Assembly: GCA_019054805.1 (NCBI GenBank)
Contig: JAHQIY010000011.1
Coordinates: 315,001 to 379,000 of the forward strand
Origin: Brachionus manjavacas
Lineage: Eukaryota > Rotifera > Eurotatoria > Ploima > Brachionidae
Direction of reading: 5' to 3'
DNA: 64,000 bases
The stretch's first letter is position 1. The number at the start of each line of letters is the position of its first letter. Below the pieces are notes generated by a model that saw only the letters and a program-made list of their open reading frames with translations, did no database searches and had not been told where the DNA came from. Both the position numbers and the translations under genes were made by a program. Shown here in pieces: positions 1-10,353 of this stretch.

Positions 1-27
1 AAATTTACTAATTTTCATTTATATGTA

Positions 28-179
28 TGTAATGTTTACATTAGTACCCTTGGGCCCGTCTATCCGATCTTCTCGTAAGACGTATTGGAGCAGCTATTTA
101 TGCTCCTTGTTAACTTAAACGCTCATGGTTAAGTTAATCAACTTTCCAGTGATATCGACAAAGATGTCGCTATATCACA
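28..179 (-). repeat. 3' LTR of TRIM-like element
   Basis: This 152-bp repeat is identical to 391-542. On the minus strand it starts TGTGATATAGC and ends CATTACA. Confidence 0.7.
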
Positions 180-390
180 TCTTCCCCCGCTTTTATAAAG
201 CGAATGCTAGGGAACTGTCGACCATTGTGACCACTGCCGGATCACCAATGACCGGGACCAGCCATAGACTATTATTTTTCCCAGGTACTAACTCAACCTA
301 GTCAGGTAGCCGTTGCACGCACTATCAGCATTACCGCCACCGAGAAGCACTTTATTAGTCTTCTGGGGGGCTTTTATCCTCGTCGCCAGA

Positions 391-542
391 TGTAATGTTT
401 ACATTAGTACCCTTGGGCCCGTCTATCCGATCTTCTCGTAAGACGTATTGGAGCAGCTATTTATGCTCCTTGTTAACTTAAACGCTCATGGTTAAGTTAA
501 TCAACTTTCCAGTGATATCGACAAAGATGTCGCTATATCACA
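391..542 (-). repeat. 5' LTR of TRIM-like element
   Basis: Second copy of the 152-bp repeat; on the minus strand it is followed by TC and then TGGCGACGAGGAT, a plausible primer-binding site. Confidence 0.65.
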
Positions 543-1373
543 CATGTTGAAAAGTTCTAATAATTTTTTAATATAAAACAACAAAATTTTTGAAACTGAA
601 AAAAAAAAAAATTTCTTTTTATAAATTCAGATTATTTTAAACATAAATGACATTAAATTTAGTTTTTTGTTTAAAATCTTAATATTTATATTATTCCAAT
701 TTATTAAACGTGATATAAGTATTTGTAGTTATATGAATCAGATTTAGTTGTCAAATGTCACTTAAGTAATAAAACCATTTTTTTTTAATTTCGATTTTTA
801 AATTTAATATTTTGATATAATTTATTTTATTATTTTAGTGACATTTTACATTGATTCTCTGAATATTTTTTTTTTTTTTTGAATATAATTAAATATTAAA
901 TTTAACATGATTAAATTATTTTTTTTTGCATTCGAAAATTCGAAAATTTTTTTTTGACTAATTGTAACCACTCTGTTTTGTGATTCTTTAATTTCTTTTA
1001 TTTATGAATGATTATTATTCTTATTATTTTTAAATGTTACCAGTTTAATATAAATATATTATATTTTATTATATAAAATATATTTTCTTTAAAGCTTAAT
1101 TAAATTAATTGAACGTTCTGAAGCTCTAAGATTGGATTTCTTATTCATATCTATTTGCTTGTTTCAAGAACACGAGCTTATAAAAAAGTTAAGATGTGAG
1201 CTTAGTGCTAAATGTATTTGTTAGCATTTCGAAGACTAACTTTTGAGATGCATGATAAGTATAATTCTTACTTATCTTTGTGCATCAGTTGACAAGCTGA
1301 TGAATGAATGATGATTCAGGGTGATTTTATTGATAGAGATTTTTTTTTTAAATTGAAGACAAAATATTTTTCA
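543..1373. other. AT-rich intergenic DNA
   Basis: Very AT-rich DNA with long A and T runs. I see no coding region or RNA gene. Its right end is the upstream region of the LITAF-like gene. Confidence 0.6.
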
Positions 1374-1775
1374 ATGAATAACACGTATGTAGCAAACCCT
1401 CAAACGAGAAAATATGGTCGAAATCCTGAGAGAAGTACTTGGTAAATATTTAACTTAGGTAATTTAAATTAAAAATGTCTTTCGTTTTTTTTAATTTCAA
1501 ATAATCAAAAACATTTATACTAGAATATTTCTTTCTAAATTTGATCTTTTCAAAGCCCTTATTGTAGAGCTCAAATAATTACAAAGATAGAGTATAAATC
1601 TGGCAAGATGAATTGGTTGGTATGCGGAGGAATTTGCATATTTGGAGTGTTTTTTTTATTTGTTCCATGGTTTGGTTGTCAATTTATACCATTTTGTATT
1701 GATGATCTAAAAAATGTAGAGCATTCTTGTCCAAATTGTAAAAAAAAATTGGGAATAACTGGTCATTTTAAATAA
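1374..1775 (+). CDS. LITAF-domain membrane protein, two exons
   Basis: Exons are 1374-1441 and 1556-1775, with a 114-bp GT..AG intron that splits a Cys codon (TG|C). The product is about 95 residues. It has the LITAF (LPS-induced TNF factor / CDIP) layout: a first Cys pair CPYC near residue 23, then the conserved KIEYKSGKMNWLVCGG stretch, a hydrophobic membrane-embedded segment, FIPFCIDDLKNVEHSC and the second pair CPNC. In this family the two Cys pairs bind zinc and the protein sits on the cytoplasmic face of late endosome/lysosome membranes. Removing the intron restores the first zinc Cys, which strongly supports the splice model. The proline-rich N-terminus common in relatives is short here, so a further upstream exon is possible. 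Confidence 0.82.
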
Positions 1776-2340
1776 GATTAATAACCTTGAGTAGATTCAA
1801 TTAAACTTGAATTTTTAACATTCATTAAAATTTTTTAAATTTTATGCTTTTTTTTATAATCATTTAATTTTTTAATTATTTTGACTAATATAACAAAGAT
1901 TTTTGCATGCCTTATAAATTAAATTAAACATTGAACTCAATACAAATTTTAGAACTTCATTTTTTTAAATAAGAACTTGTGTTAAAAAAATTCATGGCAT
2001 TCACATTAATTTTATTGAGGACAAATAGAGCGTTAATGTTCCAAGAAATCTAAAAGACGACCTACAGCTAAATCAAAGTCTATGGCTTTAATGGTCTGAC
2101 ACTAAAATAGAGTTAACGAGTTGTTAATGGAGGAATTTTTAAAAAAAAATTATGAAGACTTCGAATCAGAGATTACTGTTGAGATTGAAAATTCGCATCA
2201 TCTGAAAATGAGATTCTTGAGTTAAGAAACTTGAATGTTTCCCAGCGTCGCTTTGTCCATCTTTTACCTGAACAAAATAATCTTCAAAATACGACAAAAA
2301 AAGAAGAAAATATAATGATTTTGTCAAAGTTTACCGTAAT
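1776..2340. other. AT-rich spacer, short coding-like scrap
   Basis: Mostly AT-rich 3' flank of the LITAF-like gene. A short plus-strand open stretch near 2127-2215 reads like protein (acidic, Glu-rich) but I cannot assign it. The deleted MULE is inserted at its right edge. Confidence 0.4.
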
Positions 2341-3690
2341 GGTAGTCAGACCTATCCGACATAGTCACTTCCGACAAGTCATTTCCGACAAATCACGATC
2401 CGACGATCCGCCAAGCTTCTAAGCAATTAATAGTTCTCGATGAATCGGATAGAACATTGTCGTACATGTTCCAGACATTAATTGCAAATAATGGTTCCTT
2501 ACGGTCCTTTTTTCTTTGTCGACGACCTGGGCCTTCCTGAGGAACAACTTCTCCGATGTAGTTGGCCTCAAAATAGTCATATAGTGAATCTAATTCGGAA
2601 GGGATATCTTTCTCGATTAATTAAAAAACATTGACTCCGTCGTTCACTGGTACAAAAGCAATGGCAAAGAAATATTTCAAATGCTTTTTATTGAATTGTT
2701 GAGTTGATTCTTCATTTGAAACTGGAGCTTTATAAAGACTAGAGAGACCAAGTAACTGAATATGCTTCCATATTTTTTGCAGTATATATTTTTTGCAGTT
2801 TTTATAGAAAGCAAAAAACTAATGGAAATGATTTATCAGGAGTTTTGGCATGTAAATTCCAGGATTGGGTGAATAAAAGTGGAGCTGTCATAAAAGTACC
2901 ATCTGAAAGCCAGTCCAGCGATCTCGAAAGTTCTTGAAGACTATTGACTGTGGCAAAGATAATGATCCGGGCCTCTTCTTCTTGTTGGTCATCATGAGAA
3001 TCCCACAAAAGAAATAGTTGTCCAAGTGCTGTAAATTTTAAATCTTGCGGAATCCGTAGATCAATTAAAAGCTCGGGATCCGTGGTATAAATTGAATTAT
3101 TTCTCCGATTTCTATTGATTTTTCTTGTCAGTGCGCTGTCAGTCGGCATTAAAACAATATTTCTAATGGAAGTCCACGAGTTTCTGTATTTACAATTGTC
3201 GATGGAGCACAACGAGAATTGGATTCTGATTCCTTTATATTTGAAGATATAATAGTGGCTCTGATTTAATTTTCATTGCCAATTTGGTGACCAAAATGGG
3301 TATTTGGTTGTTTGGTGATGGTGTTTTCAGATGTTTTTAAGGTTGCTAGGCAACCAGAAGATTCGTTTTCACAAAAAATTCAAGATTTATATCCAGTTTT
3401 CTTCGATTCATATTTATATCGACACTTTTCACCGAAGTTACCAATACAAAGTTTCCCTTTAGTGGTTTTAAACTAAAAAAAAAAATTATCTTGACTTTGA
3501 GACATATCGATTATGAAATAAATTTGGTGACAATACTATTATTTATTTTATTTATTTATTTACTATTTTTTTGGACAATTTTTAAATGACATTACTTAAA
3601 AGAGAATGACTTTGTCCGAAAAATACCTTTTTAATTAATTGTAATATAAAAAATTGTCGGATCGTGATTTGTCGGATAGGTATGCCAGCC
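2341..3690 (-). mobile_element. MULE, internally deleted copy
   Basis: The ends are inverted repeats: GGTAGTCAGACCTATCCGAC on the left, and on the right the complement of GGCTGGCATACCTATCCGAC. These match the ends of the fuller MULE at 31909-34033. The copy is 1,350 bp against 2,125 bp, and the left subterminal repeats run straight into coding sequence, so the transposase C-terminus and most TIR subrepeats are deleted. The 8-bp flanks (accgtaat, agttgaag) do not match, so its target duplication is lost or it has rearranged. Confidence 0.72.
2421..3470 (-). pseudogene. MULE transposase fragment
   Basis: Minus-strand coding remnant of the FLYWCH/MULE transposase seen in better shape at 32304-33803. 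The open part is 2802-3212, and neighbouring frames carry the N-terminal zinc-finger region and C-terminal pieces. It has several frame breaks. At one position it keeps a Ser codon (TCA, near 2715) where the two other copies carry TAA, so it shows the ancestral state of that codon. Confidence 0.6.
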
Positions 3691-3779
3691 AGTTGAAGAA
3701 GTTTTGAACTCTGTATCAAATGATAATGCTGCCCCTTAAAAGAAAAGAGGGCATTAGAGGGCAAAGAAAAGTGTGTTTT

Positions 3780-4250
3780 TTCCCATCTTCTTGATAAAAT
3801 CAGACCAATTTTTATTCCATAATTTTTTAAAGGAGGCCCTTAACTCAAATGAAAGATGATTATATTTTGCTTGATCTTTTAGAAGCGATTTTTTTGGAAG
3901 TTTCTTCTTACTTTCCTGCGTTTCTTATCAGAATAACAATGTTCGGTACAATGGTTTTGTAGATTTTCTGAGAAAGATTAGGAATGCTTCTCAAAAAGCA
4001 GAAATGATTTTTTCTGTAATTTTATCCTGTTGTTGATCTAAAGTGATGGATTTTTCTATATGGGTATTTAAAATCTCACTAAATAATTGCCATTTCGCTT
4101 TCTTATTAAAAATATTTAAAATAGGGCGCTTTTCATTGATTACTGAAAAGTCTAATTCATTGATTATTCTTTCCAACATTGTCAAAAATGTCTTGACATT
4201 TTTGAGCTAAAAAATTTCCTAAGATAAGAATCCTCCTAGGTAAGTGATCC
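3780..4250 (-). pseudogene. LINE ORF2 linker-like fragment
   Basis: Minus-strand coding remnant with breaks; the open stretch is 3991-4185. The pattern (Trp-containing KAKWQLFSEILN, then DKITEKIISAF, then a basic KKLPKKSLL and FKKLWNKNW region) resembles the segment between the endonuclease and reverse transcriptase of LINE ORF2 proteins. No catalytic motif is present. It could instead belong to another decayed element. Confidence 0.4.
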
Positions 4251-4689
4251 AGTGTGTAATTAATATCCCGTTCTTAGAGGAAAGTTGACTTGATAGATTT
4301 TTATCACTGTACGTTCGATTTTAACTGTTTTTGTATAAAATCGCTGTTGTTTTCATCTGAATTCTGTTCAATATTATTGTCTTGAATTACGCCATTAAAT
4401 TCATTTTTTTCCTTATAATTAGTTTGATCTTTTAGTTTTTTCGATTCAGCTGTTTGTGAATTGTCGGATTCTCAAACGCGCTTGATTTGCTTACTTGAAC
4501 ATTGGTAACAAGGTATTTTGTTGACTTTATAGATTGATCCCTTCATTTTTCGAAATTTGAGCAGTTCTTTTGTTCAGAATAGTTATTAAGATTAAGTGAT
4601 AGAACTTGAGCATGCATACTTTTTTGACTGTACTGTGAGGACAAAAGAGATTCCTCATTTGTTGACTCGTTATTTGGGAACTTTGGATT

Positions 4690-6230
4690 TTACAGTGGTG
4701 TTCCGGATTTAGTAATTTACGATAATTTACGTAAAAAATAGTAAATTTACCGAATTTTACGTAAAATATTGTAAATTTACGTAAATTTACAAAAGTAAAA
4801 AACGTAAATTTACCAGTTTTTACGTAAAAATTGGTAAATTTCGAACATTTTACGTAAATTAGTGTAAAAAAAAAAATGTCCAAAAAACTGAAATAATTTG
4901 GCACTTTTTAAAAAAAATTGAATTTTTTTTATCCTTCAACATTTATTTTCAAAATTATGAATAAAAAAAAATTTACCATAATTTACGTAAATTTTGGTAA
5001 AATGTAATAATTTTAATGGTAAAAAATGGTAAAAAAATGGTGAAAAATTTAAATTAATTAAAGGAATATTTATTAACAAAATATAACTTGATTAAATTGT
5101 TATTAAACATATACAATTGAATAGATTAACATTTTATTTTTTGATTTTTCCATTTTGATTGAAAACTTTTTATTTATATTTTATAAATATAAAAAAAAAA
5201 TATCTTGAATAGTTTTAATGCTTTTTTATTGTTTGACCAACCTCCTTGATTTTCTATTACTTTAATTATTGTCTAGATTTTATTTTAAATTAATTACAAT
5301 TTTATTTTTATATTTTCAATTTTAACCTTTTTTAAATGTTTAATGTAATTTTGACATTTTTCTGGTGTTAGCAAAATTTTGAAGTCCTTGATAGCTTTTA
5401 AGGCATCATTTTCATTTTGAATTTTCTGTTTTCTTAAAAAAACTTTTAATTCATTCCACATACACTCGATTGGATTTAGATCGGGTGATTTTGGCGGGAA
5501 CTTGACCTAAATTTTTAAAACATTTTTATTAGACAACAAACTTTACCATTCTGAGAATTGGAAAAAAAAAAGCAAAAAAAAACTCAAAATGACATTAAAT
5601 TTATTATTGAATTTTTGAAAAATTTACCCAATAAACGTTATTTTTCTCTAGAAAATTCGTACAAATTTTAGATCTATGCTTGGGGTCATTATCCTGATGT
5701 AATTTAAACCAAAAATCATAATTTATTGCACCAAAAGGCAATAAGTATTGAGCCAATATTTCTCTATACAGTATCGAATCTAAATTCGATGTGAATAACT
5801 ATTGTTATAAAATTTTTTAAATTTCTAGTAATATTTTTGAAAATAAATTACTGCTAAATTTGTTGGTCCCATAAATGATATACCTCCCCAAACATTAAGC
5901 TTTGATTTTGTTTTTGAAGTACAAGGAAACGCGTCTGGATATGCAGATGGGTACCTAAGGTGATACATAGGAGGTTCAAATAACCGAATGGTTGTTTCAT
6001 CAACGAAAATAAATTTACTTGAATATATTTTGTAAGCTTACAACTTAAAGCTAGCTTGTTTGCTCTTTTTTTAATGGTATCACGTTTTTCTTTCAAAATC
6101 TTTTTTATGTACTAGTTCGAAATATTAGCTTGTATTAAATTTTCTTAAAGGGCATCTAATTCAATCAAAATGAATAAATCAAAAAATAAAATGTTAATCT
6201 ATTCAATTGTATATGTTTAATAAATCACCC
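4690..6230 (-). mobile_element. Tc1/mariner-like element, degraded
   Basis: Holds a broken Tc1-type transposase on the minus strand. The left flank (4710-4860, and again 4975-5035) is packed with repeated GTAAATTTACGTAAA-like palindromic motifs. Similar TTACGTAAA motifs flank the Tc1-like element at 24762 and 29880, so they are probably terminal or subterminal repeats of this family. Exact ends cannot be fixed. Confidence 0.6.
5290..6110 (-). pseudogene. Tc1-like transposase, C-terminal half
   Basis: DDE transposases of this family excise and insert elements at TA sites. Across several frames on the minus strand I read the second catalytic-core strand (IFVDETTIRLF), then LHQDNDPKHRS, and after an intron-like gap VKFPPKSPDLNPIECMWNEL with a C-terminal PEKCQNYIKHLKK. 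The gap between WVN and KFPPKSPDLNP (about 5520-5640) starts GTAAAT and ends TTTAG on the coding strand, so it looks like a real intron at the same site as in the second Tc1-like copy. Frame shifts near 6050 and elsewhere make it a pseudogene. The N-terminal DNA-binding half is missing. Confidence 0.7.
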
Positions 6231-6261
6231 GATCTAAATCACCCGATCTAAATCACCCGAA
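6222..6261. repeat. 14-bp triplication from Tc1 coding sequence
   Basis: Nearly three tandem copies of AAATCACCCGATCT. The same bases, on the opposite strand at about 5472-5490, encode the SPDLN motif of the neighbouring Tc1 transposase. Confidence 0.75.
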
Positions 6262-6633
6262 TAATATAATATGCTTTTTAGAATAAAATAAAATTGGCTG
6301 TCAGTATCGAACAAAAAACTGAAATAATGAATAAACACAGTAAATTTAGTAAAAATCTCCGCAAATTAATATAAAATATCAACAAAAATTATATATTTTT
6401 ATCTCTTTATTTTTTTTTCGAACATTTTATAAAAAAAATAATTTAATTAATAAAAACATAACACATTTAATAAATTTACACCTTTTATCAAATAAATTGC
6501 AACTAAAATCATTAAAGCTCAATAAATTTTTTTAATTGACAACAAATTAAGTACTCATCCAATTAGTAAATGACAATTAGTAATGTGAAATTCTTTCTTT
6601 AAACTAACTGAATTTTTTGATAATTTTAAGGAA

Positions 6634-7357
6634 ATGGAATCTAAAGTGCTAAACGGTGAGATAAACGGGAATTTTTGGGAGTTAAAAGGCAAACAAGATA
6701 TGATTAATCGATATTATTGTCGCTTCATAAGGCACGGATGTAGAGCAGCTTTGGTTTTAGAATTGATCGATGATAATCGATGCAAATTCAAAGAATCAGA
6801 GGAAACTCATTCGAATCATCCCGAACAACACAGTCCAAAAAAGAAAGTCGATTTAGAAGTCATGTCAAGAATCAAAGAGCTGCTCGTTTTGGGTATCAAG
6901 CCACAAGGGATTATTAGCAGACTTTTCAGAGAAGGCCTCAAAGCACCTTCTATTTCAAAAATCTACAACATAACAAAATAGCTTCGTAAACAAAAAACTG
7001 TCTCTACTCGTCCAACATAACGTCAGATAGTCGAATGGTGTGAAAAATACAATCAAGTTCCAGAAAATGAAAACGAAGTTTTTGTTGGTTGTTTCGAATA
7101 CGCATCAATCGACACTCAGCAAATTCGAGTTTTTTTGACAACAAAACAATTATTAAAGTATGCTTTGAAAACTGACTATATTCTATCTGACGCTACAAAC
7201 AAGCTTACCTTTGCAGGCTTTCCAGTTTTAACTGGAGGCAATACTGACAGGGCAAATTTTTTTTATCCTTATGGTATAGCATTGTGTAGTTTTCAGACAA
7301 CTAATGATCGTGTCTACAACATGAACCATTTGACTGCATTCAGAACGAAGAAAATGC
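6634..7357 (+). pseudogene. MULE-like transposase, 5' part, interrupted
   Basis: The open stretch 6634-6981 starts with a FLYWCH-like zinc-binding pattern (W, then YYCRFIRHGCRAAL, and a late His) and a basic linker. After a TAG and further breaks the frame resumes about 7030-7357 with LLKYALKTDYILSDATNKLTF, then FPVLTGGNTDRA and PYGIALCSFQTT. That order (FLYWCH finger, then an Asp-Ala-Thr core strand followed by a fold ending in PFGLAL-like residues) is typical of MULE-type transposases. A pogo-like element begins at 7360 and cuts the gene. It differs from the 31.9-kb MULE, so it is a second family. Confidence 0.6.
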
Positions 7358-7359
7358 TA

Positions 7360-8173
7360 CAGTCAATCCTCCGTACAACGAAACCCCATTGAACGAAAAA
7401 CCCTATAGAACGAATTCGATTATCAGAACCGATTTTGATCAATGGAAAATGAATACTTTTTATCTTCTATAGAACGAATTTCGATGCAACGAAAACCCGA
7501 TACAACAAGGTTCTTCTAACGAACCAATTAATCATTTTCTTAAGAAATAAAACTTCATACAACGAAAAATCAAAAAAAAATTCGCACCTTTATATTATAA
7601 AAAAAATCTTGACACTTAATTAACTAATTGGAAATAAAGCAAAAATTTAATTGTTCTTTATTTGACTTTATCTATATTCTTTCAATAAAAAATATTAGCA
7701 GCACGTGGTTCGCTTTCTGATTTGCAAATTTTAAATACAGTTGCTACAAAAAAAGAAGTATCAGACAATAGTGACAGAGAAATTGAAGAGTAAACTCAAC
7801 CGAAAAAGTCAATCATTAGTTCAAAAGAAGCAATCGAACGAATTAACGATTTAAAAGATTTTTTTTAAAATAAACAAGAATATGATTCATCAAATATCGT
7901 TAACTTTTTGTTTAATATTGAAAATTTGGTAATTGAAAAAAGTTGTAATAAACAGACAACTATTACTTCGTATGTTAAAAAGGATTAATTTTTCTTTTCA
8001 TTTTATTTTTTTATAAATTTTTTCACCTTTTTCATTTATTTTAATAAAAATTCAAAATAATAAATCTTAAAATTTATTCAATGCTTTTGAATGGGATTTC
8101 GATAGAATGAATTTCGATACAACGAATATAAAAATTTCCGCCCAACTTTGTCGTTATATCGAGGATTGACTTT
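7360..8173 (+). mobile_element. pogo/Tigger-like element, internally deleted
   Basis: The left end is CAGTCAATCCTCCGTACAACGA and the right end is its imperfect complement (TCGTTATATCGAGGATTGACTT). TA flanks both sides (7358-7359 and 8174-8175), as expected for TA-targeting pogo/Tc1 elements. The interior repeats GAACGAA / CAACGAA motifs near both ends. Only the C-terminal end of a transposase remains. It sits inside the older MULE-like transposase gene. Confidence 0.72.
7698..7988 (+). pseudogene. pogo/Tigger transposase C-terminal remnant
   Basis: One frame with two in-frame stops reads a SLSDLQILNTVA stretch, an acidic segment, then KEAIERINDLKDFF and finally KQTTITSYVKKD before the stop. 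This matches the tail after the DDE domain in Tigger-type proteins, where paired helices precede a short basic end. The catalytic domain is absent, so it is inactive. Confidence 0.5.
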
Positions 8174-8189
8174 ATTCTTTAATCTAACC

Positions 8190-8352
8190 AATACTCTGAT
8201 TAGAATCAGAACCAACTCCAAAATCATCTAAAAAACAAAAGCCAAATGATGCAGTTTTATCTATCGAAAATATTTGTAAAACTTGTAATGCCGTCATGAA
8301 GAAAAAAAGAGGTTTTTACTGCCCAAATGGTTGTACTAAGAAAAAAAATTAA
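8190..8352 (+). pseudogene. MULE-like transposase, 3' part
   Basis: Open plus-strand stretch right of the pogo insertion: Ser/Glu/Lys-rich SEPTPKSSKKQKPNDA, then ICKTCNAVMKKKRGFYCPNGC and a basic end. The Cys pairs look like a small C-terminal zinc-binding tail. It is probably the displaced end of the 6634-7357 gene, with the middle also lost. Confidence 0.45.
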
Positions 8353-8750
8353 ATTTTTTTGTAGATTTTTTTTAAGTTTTCTTTAACTAAATATGTTTTT
8401 TTTTATTGATTAAATGGGAAAAATAAAATTTTTTTGGTATTTTTACTTATTAAGCTTTTTTTAAATAAAAAAATGGACACAATATTAACTTTATTATTTT
8501 TTTATTTTTTTTTGGGATTTTTATTAATTCTGTGGAATTTTTACTAAAAATATTGTGCACAAATATTAAGACTCAATAAAATTTATACATTAAAAATAAA
8601 ATAAATTTAATTTGATATTCAAATATAACAAATATCATGTTTGGGTAAAAAAAAATCTCGAAATTTAATACATTAAATTTTCAAGTTAAACTAATCCTCA
8701 TTTTAATTTTTAAATTTTCAACTTTTAAAAAAAAAAAAATTTTCAAACGA
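8353..8750. other. AT-rich upstream region of the DUF4434 gene
   Basis: Extremely AT-rich DNA with long T and A runs. No coding region is seen. It probably contains the promoter of the gene starting at 8751. Confidence 0.5.
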
Positions 8751-10247
8751 ATGTTTCTAGAGTTTTTAATAGTTGTATTTAGTCTGAAGAGTCTTACATG
8801 CTCGGAAATAATCTATAACGTGATTGATGACTTTGAAAATGGCAATCCAACACTTTACTATACCAGTGTGGTTCAAGGATCCGCATTTTATGAATATAAA
8901 CTGTCCAACTCAACACTAGAATTAAAATACAAATTTTCATCCCATGAACAGGCAGACTTTATTGAAGTATTACGAAGCTATGAACCAGTCTATCAGAATT
9001 TTGGATGCACCCAGCCGCTTGGAATATCAATTGACATTCAAATTGATGATTCAAATGAAGACACTTTTAATTTTATGCTCTATGCAGAAAATAGTCCTGG
9101 ACAACCAGATGTTTTTGCTTATAGTTTTGACCTTTCAAGTGCAACCAGAAACCAATGGTTCAATTTGGTGATGCCATTTGATAAATTCAAAATTTTCCAT
9201 TCAACTTCATCAAATCCTGAGTTAAAATTGAATAAAATCAAAGCTTGGAGACTGACAATTTTTAATAAGTTAAACAATCACTCGAAATCAATAAAATTTA
9301 AGAATTTAAAGCATTTATGTCATGCTTCAATGCATACAAAGCCAAGCAATCTAGCAATTAGCTCAATTTTTATTCAAATATGGAACATAGATGGCTGCGC
9401 CTGCGGTCAATGGTCTGAGACTAGATGGCATGAAGAATTTATGAAAATGAATTCTATCGGAATCAAAAGACTTATTGTTCAATACACAGTTTATGACAAG
9501 CATAGTTGGCTATCCAAAGACTGGGCTGGAAGAAGCACTTTAGATAGAATAGTTAGCGCAGCTAATCTGGTTCAAAATTTTCAAATTGTCCTAGGTCTTT
9601 ATTTTGATGAGAAATGGAATACATTTAATAAATATGAGGAGAATTATTATGATTTTCTTATGGGTGAGCATGAAAAAATAATCGATCGAATTGTGCATCT
9701 TTATGGCACGAAGAGATCTTTTTTCGGCTTCTATATTCCTCAGGAATGGAACAATGTCGAATGGAGCGATGATTTAAGTCTTGATTTATTTGTTGCATGG
9801 ACAAGAAAATTAAGTGGTTATATTAAGCTAAAAGGAAATTTTAGTATTGTATTGTCACCTTTTTTTAGGAGTTATGTTGATTTGGAAAAAACTAGAATTA
9901 TTTATGAAAAGTTTTTAAATTCAAGCCATTATTCAATATCGTTCATAGATGAAATTTGTGTTCAGGACAGCATTGGAGTTGATAAAGCTTACGCCAATAA
10001 CTTTATAAGTTTATACAATACTTTGGAAGTGTTGAAAGTAATAGTTGAGAGAAATAGGGTTAGATTTGGAGTGAATATTGAGCTTTTCGAGCAAGTGGGA
10101 ATAAATTTTGTGCCAGCTGATAAAAAACGCCTGCAACAGCAATTGAGGGTTGCCAAATTTTTTACAAGCAATATTTATGGCTTTGATTGGACATATATGA
10201 TGGCCCAAAATTACAGTCTTTTTAATCAATATAGTCAAATATTTTAA
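8751..10247 (+). CDS. Secreted DUF4434-type glycosidase-like protein
   Basis: Intact single-exon ORF of 498 residues. Residues 1-19 form a hydrophobic signal peptide (MFLEFLIVVFSLKSLTCSEI). Residues 20-190 look like a beta-sandwich, carbohydrate-binding-like module (IDDFENG near 25, later WFNLVMPF and WRLTIFN). From about 205 the motif FIQIWNIDGCACGQWSETRW opens a DUF4434-type domain, a TIM barrel related to glycoside hydrolases. Conserved elements follow: MKSIGI-like MNSIGIKRLIVQYT, GLYFDEKW and FYIPQEWNNVEW, the last with a candidate catalytic Glu. The substrate is unknown, probably a polysaccharide outside the cell. The family is best known from bacteria; an intronless eukaryotic copy suggests gene transfer. 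The start is the first Met, 9 bases after an A-rich tract. Confidence 0.7.
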   Translation: MFLEFLIVVFSLKSLTCSEIIYNVIDDFENGNPTLYYTSVVQGSAFYEYKLSNSTLELKYKFSSHEQADFIEVLRSYEPVYQNFGCTQPLGISIDIQIDDSNEDTFNFMLYAENSPGQPDVFAYSFDLSSATRNQWFNLVMPFDKFKIFHSTSSNPELKLNKIKAWRLTIFNKLNNHSKSIKFKNLKHLCHASMHTKPSNLAISSIFIQIWNIDGCACGQWSETRWHEEFMKMNSIGIKRLIVQYTVYDKHSWLSKDWAGRSTLDRIVSAANLVQNFQIVLGLYFDEKWNTFNKYEENYYDFLMGEHEKIIDRIVHLYGTKRSFFGFYIPQEWNNVEWSDDLSLDLFVAWTRKLSGYIKLKGNFSIVLSPFFRSYVDLEKTRIIYEKFLNSSHYSISFIDEICVQDSIGVDKAYANNFISLYNTLEVLKVIVERNRVRFGVNIELFEQVGINFVPADKKRLQQQLRVAKFFTSNIYGFDWTYMMAQNYSLFNQYSQIF

Positions 10248-10353
10248 TTATAAAATTTATAATTATGACTGAGCAATTTAACTAATAAAACAAATGGTTT
10301 ATTTTTTTTTGTTTCTGATATTTGTGTTATATTCTTTAAATAAATATGTATTT

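Larger units (their letters stand above)
28..542 (-). mobile_element. TRIM-like LTR retroelement
   Basis: Two identical 152-bp direct repeats flank a 211-bp interior with no coding capacity, which is the plan of a terminal-repeat retrotransposon in miniature. Read on the minus strand the repeats begin TG and end CA. A purine-rich tract (AAAAGCGGGGGAAGA) sits just before the 3' repeat, and TGGCGACGAGGAT follows the 5' repeat almost directly, where a tRNA primer site would lie. It must depend on enzymes made elsewhere. No clean target duplication is seen: ATGT occurs near both outer ends but offset by one base. The identical repeats suggest recent insertion. Confidence 0.7.
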
